Origin: a candidate division CSSED10-310 bacterium
GTDB taxonomy: Bacteria > CSSED10-310 > JAFGDC01
Reading direction: 5' to 3'
Length of the DNA: 9,357 nt
Assembly (NCBI GenBank): GCA_016932295.1
Contig: JAFGDC010000579.1
Coordinates: 1 to 9,357 of the forward strand
The translations under genes and the position numbers were made by a program. Of this stretch, positions 5,501 through 9,357 are shown in pieces. Numbering within the stretch: position 1 is the stretch's first letter; each line of letters opens with the position of its first letter. Under the pieces are notes generated by a model. That model worked only from the letters and a program-made list of their open reading frames with translations. It was not told where the DNA came from and did not search any database.

Positions 5501-8431
5501 ATGCGTTGGATTGTTGTATTCCTGCTCTTCACATTATCACTATCTGGTGGTGCATGGACGGCGGAGGGTGCTCCACAGCTCATTGAAGCCGGGATCTACC
5601 CGTCCACCATCGGGCCGGGCGAGGATTTCACGGTGTATGCCCAGGTTGCGGTCGCGGACGGCGCGGCGGACATCACCACGGTCGGTCTGGTGTATGAGGA
5701 CGCACTGGTGCTGGAGTTACCCGAGTCCACCGAGGCGGGGGTGTATTACCAGACCTTCACGGCACCCATGGAGTGCGGTTCGGGTGTATTCCCGATGTAC
5801 ATCGGTGCGGTTGATACATCGGTCAACGTCAGCAACCTGCTGTACTTCGTCTTCTCGATTCAGCCTGCAGGCGGCGATTCGGTCCAGTTGATCGAGCCGG
5901 AAAACGGCTCCATGTTTGATTGTGTCGAACCGCCGCAGTTTGTCTGGGAACCGTTTGCCGGCGCGTTGGGATACACGTTTCAGTTGTTTCTGCCGTTCGG
6001 CGTGGATGCATCCATCAATGTACCGGCATCGGTGACTTCCATTCCCGTACCGCTCCCCATCTGGTATCTGGTGCCCGAGGGTGAATACACGTGGCGTGTC
6101 GGGGCAATCATGGAGGAAGGTGTTGCCGCGTCGCACTGGAGCGATCTTCGGACATTCACCAAGGATTGCCAGGGTGGACCGCCGGCGGAGTTCAGCGGGA
6201 TCATCGCGGATATCGATCCTGTGGAGCGCCTGGTGTTCGTGAATGCCCGTGGTGAGGATGTGATCATTCCGGTGCTTGTCAGCGAGGACACTGTGATCAC
6301 GGATGAAACCGGAACGGCGTTGACCTTCGAAGATCTTGCGGCCGGTATGCAGGTGTGGGTGCGCGGCCAGCCTGGAGCTGAATCCGGGGTGCCGTTCGTG
6401 GCCGAGGAGATTGTGGTGCACCGGTATCAGCCGCCTGCCTGTGTCGTCGGTGAGATCCGAACCATCGATCCGGCGGCCATGACGTTTGCTGTCGGTCCTT
6501 GCGAGGACGGGACGGTGGTGATGGTGCAGGTCACCGCTACCACGGAGATTCTGGACATGGCAGGCCAGGTCCTGGCTTTCGAGGACTTGACGGTGGGAAT
6601 GGTGGTGCGGGTTCGCGGCGAGTGGCAGGGAGCCATGCTGCTGGCCCATGTCATCCGGATTCATGATCATCAGCCTCCGCCACCGCCGCCCGTGGTCATC
6701 GGTGAGATTGTCGCTGTCGATCCCGACGCCATGATGATCCACGTGGATCCACGCGAGTGGTCGGGCGATGTGGTGCCGGTGCAGGTCACGGATGGGACTT
6801 TGATCCACACCATTTTCGGCGGGGAATTGACCTTCGGCGACCTGCAGGTCGGCATGATGGTGCATGTGATCGGTGAGATCCAGGGTGGCATTCTCCTGGC
6901 GATCGAGATCATGGTGCATGATTTTCAGCCGCCTCCACCCACCGGGATCGAGGGGATCATCATGGAGGTGGATCCCCAGGCGATGCGGTTGGTAGTGGTC
7001 TGTATCAATGATCCCGTGCTGGTGGTGCAGGTGCTGGATGACACGGTCATCACGGATGGGATGGGTAATGAGTTGACCTTCGCGGATCTTGAGCCGCAGC
7101 AGTTGATCCATGCCACCGGCGAGCTGTTGGGTGACCTGTTCGCCGCCGCCGAGATCGTGGTGTTCGATTTCCAGCCGCCGCCGGTTCCCGAGGTGCGGGG
7201 TGAGATCGTGGAGATTCTGCCCGACGCCCGACAGATCATGGTGGCCCCTGTTAACGAACCGCCGGTGGTGGTGCAGGTGAACATCGTGACCCTCATCATC
7301 AGCGACACCGGAATGATGCTCGATTTCGAAGATCTGGCTGTCGGTCAGCACGTCAATGTTGCGGGTGAATGGGCTGGTGACATCCTGCACGCCATGGTCA
7401 TCACCGTCATGGACGGACCGCCCCCTTCGCCGGATGTCATCGAGGGCGTCATCACCGCCATCGACCCCCAGCAGATGATGCTTCACGTCGACACCCATGG
7501 CGGCAACGTCATTCCGGTTCATGTCACCGCGGCTACCGTCATCACTGACTTGGCGGGTAATGAGCTGAGTTTTTCCGATCTGGTGCTACTTCAGAGAATC
7601 ATGGCTGAGGGCGAGTGGCTGAACGACCTGTTCCAGGCCGCGCACATCATGGTGTTCGATTTTCAGCCGCCGCCCGCGCCTGGTGAGGTGCACGGGATCA
7701 TCATCGAGCTGAATCCCGCACAGCAACGTTTCGTGGTCATGGCCAACGGCCGGCCGGTACCTGTCGCTGTCCAGGTGACTCCTGATACACTGATCATCGA
7801 TGCAGCCTCCGGAGGAATCATTCTGTTCGAAGACCTCGAGACCGGTCAGCAGGTGCATGCGCATGGCGAGTGGGAAGGCGATGTCTTGCTCGCCTTCGAG
7901 GTCATGGTGTTCGATTTCCAGCCGCCTCCGGGAGACGAACTTCACGGCATGATTGCGGCTATCGATCCTGCTTCCATGATGGTGCACGTGATCTGTCCCG
8001 GCATGAACGAGATCGCCGTGCAGGTTACCGGCGAGACGGTCATCACGGCGCCTGACGGCACGCCGCTGAACTTCGCCGACCTCCAGCCCCAGATGGTGGT
8101 TCACATTATCGGCGCCTGGCAGGGTGACCTGTTCGTCGCCGTCGAGATCCAGGTGTTCGATTTTCAGCCGCCGCCACCCACCGGAGAATTGCATGGAGTC
8201 ATAACCGAGATCAACCTTGCGGACATGACCCTGCTGGTGGACGCGGATACGCCTCCCGGTCCGGTGGTGGTACAGGTTCACGAGGGTACGGACCTATTCG
8301 GCATGACGGGGGAACTGTTGACCTTCACCGATCTCGAGGTGTGGCAGCGGATCTTCGTGACCGGCACCTGGGAGGGCGATGTCCTGGTGGCCGACATGAT
8401 CATGGTATTCAACTGGAGCATGTCGATGTGA
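5501..8431 (+). CDS. Exported protein with nine tandem DUF5666-type repeats, 976 aa
   Basis: MRWIVVFLLFTLSLSGGAWT is a signal peptide, cleaved probably near TA|EGAPQ; no lipobox Cys is present. Residues 26-122 look like an Ig-like beta domain. Residues 127-222 (PENGSMF...PPQFVWEPFAGALGYTFQLF...GEYTWRVGAI) look like an FN3-like domain. From about 231 to 970 come nine repeats with a period of about 83 residues, each with the scheme G.I..IDP....hhV......V.VQV...T.I.D..G..L.F.DL..G..V.V.GEW.GD.L.A.EI.V.DF, then a PPP linker. This matches what I know of the DUF5666 family, small beta-barrel-like modules often found in multiple copies in secreted or lipoproteins, with no known activity. The protein ends shortly after the last repeat (NWSMSM) with no anchor, PEP-CTERM or LPXTG-like tail, so it is probably released or held by partners. 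Cysteines are few and scattered. Regulation: sigma-54 promoter plus leader hairpin; intrinsic terminator 32 bp after the stop. Function unknown; a structural or binding role in the periplasm or matrix is inferred. Confidence 0.9.
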   Translation: MRWIVVFLLFTLSLSGGAWTAEGAPQLIEAGIYPSTIGPGEDFTVYAQVAVADGAADITTVGLVYEDALVLELPESTEAGVYYQTFTAPMECGSGVFPMYIGAVDTSVNVSNLLYFVFSIQPAGGDSVQLIEPENGSMFDCVEPPQFVWEPFAGALGYTFQLFLPFGVDASINVPASVTSIPVPLPIWYLVPEGEYTWRVGAIMEEGVAASHWSDLRTFTKDCQGGPPAEFSGIIADIDPVERLVFVNARGEDVIIPVLVSEDTVITDETGTALTFEDLAAGMQVWVRGQPGAESGVPFVAEEIVVHRYQPPACVVGEIRTIDPAAMTFAVGPCEDGTVVMVQVTATTEILDMAGQVLAFEDLTVGMVVRVRGEWQGAMLLAHVIRIHDHQPPPPPPVVIGEIVAVDPDAMMIHVDPREWSGDVVPVQVTDGTLIHTIFGGELTFGDLQVGMMVHVIGEIQGGILLAIEIMVHDFQPPPPTGIEGIIMEVDPQAMRLVVVCINDPVLVVQVLDDTVITDGMGNELTFADLEPQQLIHATGELLGDLFAAAEIVVFDFQPPPVPEVRGEIVEILPDARQIMVAPVNEPPVVVQVNIVTLIISDTGMMLDFEDLAVGQHVNVAGEWAGDILHAMVITVMDGPPPSPDVIEGVITAIDPQQMMLHVDTHGGNVIPVHVTAATVITDLAGNELSFSDLVLLQRIMAEGEWLNDLFQAAHIMVFDFQPPPAPGEVHGIIIELNPAQQRFVVMANGRPVPVAVQVTPDTLIIDAASGGIILFEDLETGQQVHAHGEWEGDVLLAFEVMVFDFQPPPGDELHGMIAAIDPASMMVHVICPGMNEIAVQVTGETVITAPDGTPLNFADLQPQMVVHIIGAWQGDLFVAVEIQVFDFQPPPPTGELHGVITEINLADMTLLVDADTPPGPVVVQVHEGTDLFGMTGELLTFTDLEVWQRIFVTGTWEGDVLVADMIMVFNWSMSM
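6191..8410 (+). repeat. Nine tandem ~249-bp coding repeats (DUF5666 units)
   Basis: Units begin near residues 231, 315, 398, 483, 565, 646, 730, 813 and 896, a spacing of 81-85 residues. The unit ends are also similar in DNA: GGTGTTCGATTTCCAGCCGC or its one-base variant TTTTCAG recurs near 7158, 7651, 7906 and 8155, and a variant with CATGAT for TTCGAT near 6915. The first two unit ends (HRYQPP, HDHQPP), the fifth (TVMDGPPP) and the last differ. The interior of the units is well diverged, while the linker and last strand are not, which suggests growth by recombination at the linkers or selection on them. Confidence 0.8.
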
Positions 8432-8462
8432 CTCTTTTCTGAACCGATGTAACTGCAGCGAG

Positions 8463-8485
8463 AGCCGGGTTCAACCCGGCTTTTT
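8463..8485 (+). terminator. Rho-independent terminator of the DUF5666 array gene
   Basis: AGCCGGGT (8463-8470), loop TCA, ACCCGGCT (8474-8481): a perfect 8-bp stem followed directly by TTTTT (8481-8485) then GTGT. It starts 31 nt after the stop codon. Confidence 0.88.
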
Positions 8486-8551
8486 GTGTAGTATCCTGTT
8501 CGATTCATGATCATGCCAAGGCATATCGTGGCAGGTTCCCGGCCGATGCAG

Positions 8552-8578
8552 GTTTCCGCCTGGAAACGGCTGTTTTCC
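8552..8578. other. Two mutually exclusive hairpins
   Basis: GTTTCC (8552-8557) pairs with GGAAAC (8562-8567) around GCCT. The same GGAAAC can instead pair with GTTTTCC (8572-8578) around GGCT with one bulged T. The switch-like layout is seen directly. There is no downstream T-run or start codon that would make it an attenuator, so its role is open. Confidence 0.3.
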
Positions 8579-8653
8579 CGTTCTGCTGCATCAGCCGGCG
8601 GGATTTGAACAGCGGGACATGGGAATGCTTCTCCGATAATCGTTGGATTTCAT

Positions 8654-8673
8654 ACGAAAGAACGTTTGTTCGT
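8654..8673. promoter_or_regulatory. Imperfect 20-bp dyad with LexA-like core GAAC-N4-GTTC
   Basis: ACGAAAGAAC / GTTTGTTCGT pair at 8 of 10 positions. The core GAACGTTTGTTC (8660-8671) fits the GAAC-N4-GTTC pattern of the LexA box known from Gram-positive and some other bacteria. No SOS gene follows nearby and the organism's LexA motif is unknown, so the assignment is tentative. Confidence 0.25.
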
Positions 8674-8715
8674 TTCCATGCTGGCAACCATATCGTTATC
8701 CTGAGGTGGCAATGC

Positions 8716-8736
8716 CCTGAAAACGATGATTTCAGG
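8716..8736. other. 7-bp perfect hairpin
   Basis: CCTGAAA (8716-8722) and TTTCAGG (8730-8736) around the loop ACGATGA. It stands 10 nt before a terminator-like hairpin and could belong to a small RNA ending there. The loop strand AACGAT can alternatively pair with ATCGTT near 8692. Confidence 0.35.
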
Positions 8737-8746
8737 ACGAGAACGG

Positions 8747-8766
8747 CCGGGCTACCTGGTTTTTTT
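8747..8766 (+). terminator. Terminator-like short hairpin with seven T
   Basis: CCGGG (8747-8751), loop CTA, CCTGG (8755-8759; one G-U pair), followed by seven T (8760-8766). The stem is short, so strength is doubtful. No gene ends just before it, which makes it notable as the possible 3' end of a small RNA or of read-through from upstream. Confidence 0.35.
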
Positions 8767-8900
8767 CCGGGCCTTCGGAAGTGTTATTTGCCGCGATTGG
8801 CCCCACTGCTCGATAACGGCCGGTCCTGCCTGATATCGCGGGAGATTTTCCCGATGGTCTTCTGTATAGTTGGAGCACATCGGTGACGCCGGCGGCGCCG

Positions 8901-8912
8901 GGATGCGCATCC
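8901..8912. promoter_or_regulatory. 12-bp perfect palindrome upstream of the small gene
   Basis: GGATGCGCATCC is its own reverse complement. It lies 34 bp before the ATG at 8947 and about 30 bp after a TATAGT hexamer (8865-8870). A repressor operator or leader hairpin for the small gene/phosphatase unit is possible; nothing more can be said. Confidence 0.25.
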
Positions 8913-8946
8913 GTAACATGAACACCAGTGCGACAGGGAGGTTGAT

Positions 8947-9108
8947 ATGGCTGTCGAAAAGGTACATCTGAAAGTCAACGGAGTCGAGATTCGCATGAAC
9001 AGGTTCGTCCGCGAGGTGGTGGGCGGCATCGTCCTGGCGGTGGTCAGGCAACTCACCCTGGATGAAAAACCCAAGCGGATTGAACTGGACCTGGAACTGG
9101 GTGAGTGA
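8947..9108 (+). CDS. Small conserved-looking protein of unknown function, 53 aa
   Basis: AGGGAGG (8935-8941) lies 5 nt before the ATG, a strong site. The 53 residues run MAVEKVHLKVNGVEIRMNRF, then a hydrophobic stretch VREVVGGIVLAVVRQL likely to be an amphipathic helix, then PKRIELDLELGE. The layout suggests strand, helix, strand: a tiny folded cytoplasmic domain and not a membrane or leader peptide. I do not recognise the family. Its stop overlaps the next gene's GTG by 4 bp (GTGA), indicating translational coupling with the histidine phosphatase. Real because of the ribosome binding site, the coupling and the well-formed sequence. Confidence 0.75.
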   Translation: MAVEKVHLKVNGVEIRMNRFVREVVGGIVLAVVRQLTLDEKPKRIELDLELGE

Positions 9109-9357
9109 CCATCGTGCCGTGGTTGTATCTGGTCCGCCACGGCGAGACGGACTACAACCGGGAGGGACGGCTGCAGGGAATCCGTGACATTCCTTTGAAT
9201 GCCAATGGTCGAGCCCAGGCCGAAGTGCTCCGCGGCTTTTTCGGGAAGCTTCACCCCGCAGCGGTGGTCACCAGTCCATTGGTCCGTGCGAAGCAAACCG
9301 CGGAGATCCTCGCTGCGGGCTGCCCGCTTCATGAAGAACCCGCGTTCATGGCTCGCC
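9105..9357 (+). CDS. Histidine phosphatase (phosphoglycerate mutase-like), 3' end beyond the right edge
   Basis: Eighty-four codons are visible. The start is taken as GTG at 9105, overlapping the previous stop by 4 bp; GTG at 9114 is an alternative that loses three residues. The sequence has the LVRHGET motif, with the phospho-accepting His at residue 12 and Arg at 11. It then has the family-typical run YNREGRLQGIRDIPLN and SPLVRAKQTAEIL, whose Arg61 belongs to the phosphate pocket. This places it in the histidine phosphatase superfamily, branch 1 (cofactor-dependent phosphoglycerate mutase, CobC and phosphoserine phosphatase relatives). The QG.rDipLn form is commoner in broad phosphatases and CobC-like enzymes than in true glycolytic mutases, so the substrate is open. 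Likely cytoplasmic; no signal peptide. The second catalytic His and C-terminus lie outside the window. Confidence 0.9.
   Translation, partial: MTIVPWLYLVRHGETDYNREGRLQGIRDIPLNANGRAQAEVLRGFFGKLHPAAVVTSPLVRAKQTAEILAAGCPLHEEPAFMAR

Larger units (their letters stand above)
8486..8946. other. Gene-free interval with several dyads
   Basis: No reading frame here looks coding. What is visible: a perfect palindrome CATGATCATG (8506-8515), followed by ATGCC-AA-GGCAT (8513-8524); two overlapping hairpins (8552-8578); an imperfect dyad with a LexA-like core (8654-8673); a 7-bp hairpin (8716-8736); a terminator-like hairpin (8747-8766); a TATAGT -10-like hexamer (8865-8870) with no good -35; and a 12-bp palindrome (8901-8912). 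The density of dyads suggests regulatory or non-coding RNA content, unproven. Confidence 0.5.

Noticed and set aside
5717..7522. 601-residue open frame on the minus strand, rich in His, Asp and Arg
   Set aside because: It lies wholly inside the DUF5666 array gene and arises from the repetitive codon pattern (ATCATGG, GATC). It has no signal or recognisable motif, and the plus frame has clear domain repeats.
7586..8281. 231-residue minus-strand frame with repeated RRLKIEHHDL
   Set aside because: Antisense image of the repeated linker (VFDFQPPP) in the DUF5666 units.
8529..8544. Second possible sigma-54 element (TGGCAGG-N4-CGGCC)
   Set aside because: GG and GC spacing fits, but four conserved bases are wrong and no gene starts at a suitable distance.
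8595..8640. GGATTTGAAC resembling a minus-strand tRNA T-arm
   Set aside because: The flanking bases do not form the 5-bp T stem, and no acceptor or anticodon arm can be built.
8698..8760. Faint likeness to the GEMM-I cyclic-di-GMP riboswitch (GGCAA, stem, GGACG, AA, GCC)
   Set aside because: The tetraloop, its receptor and the GGTAGC...TACC second arm are missing; likeness is limited to a few short words.
8605..8886. 93-residue plus-strand frame starting with TTG
   Set aside because: No good ribosome binding site, composition resembles chance translation, and it runs across the hairpins and the T-run of the intergenic interval.
8784..9332. 182-residue minus-strand frame
   Set aside because: Opposes the clear small gene and histidine phosphatase, which have a strong ribosome binding site and the RHG motif.

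Overview
The window looks like chromosomal DNA from a GC-rich, probably Gram-negative environmental bacterium. The evidence is strong Shine-Dalgarno sites, Sec signal peptides on all three large proteins, a near-consensus sigma-54 promoter, and Thr/Pro linkers and Gly-rich surface-protein style of the kind seen in large-genome aquatic and sediment lineages. I cannot place it to phylum. No transposase, integrase, CRISPR array, rRNA or tRNA is visible.

Layout. (a) Positions 1-5156, minus strand: two genes in tandem, probably one operon read right to left. The first (5156-3150) encodes a 668-residue exported protein of beta-propeller type. After 66 bp comes a very large exported Gly-rich protein (3083 to beyond the left edge, 1027 codons visible), built from three modules of about 360 residues and running into a Thr/Pro linker at the edge. 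(b) 5157-5500: a divergent regulatory region with an AT-rich core. It holds a 12-bp-arm inverted repeat, a sigma-54 -24/-12 element with an inverted repeat around it, and a strong GC hairpin capped by a UUCG loop in the presumed leader. (c) 5501-8431, plus strand: a 976-residue exported protein with an Ig-like and an FN3-like N-terminal part followed by nine tandem DUF5666-type repeats joined by FQPPP linkers. It ends at a clear intrinsic terminator (8463-8485). (d) 8486-8946: about 460 bp without a convincing gene but with several dyads and a terminator-like element. (e) 8947-9357, plus strand: a 53-residue unknown protein overlapping by 4 bp a histidine phosphatase (phosphoglycerate mutase-like) gene that runs off the right edge.

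How it may fit together. The three large proteins all carry export signals and repetitive architectures, so the simplest reading is a cell-surface or extracellular-matrix locus. The DUF5666 array protein appears to be under sigma-54/enhancer-binding-protein control, with the propeller and Gly-rich proteins transcribed divergently. The right-hand pair is a separate unit with a likely cytoplasmic role. No enzymatic activity can be assigned to the surface proteins from sequence alone.
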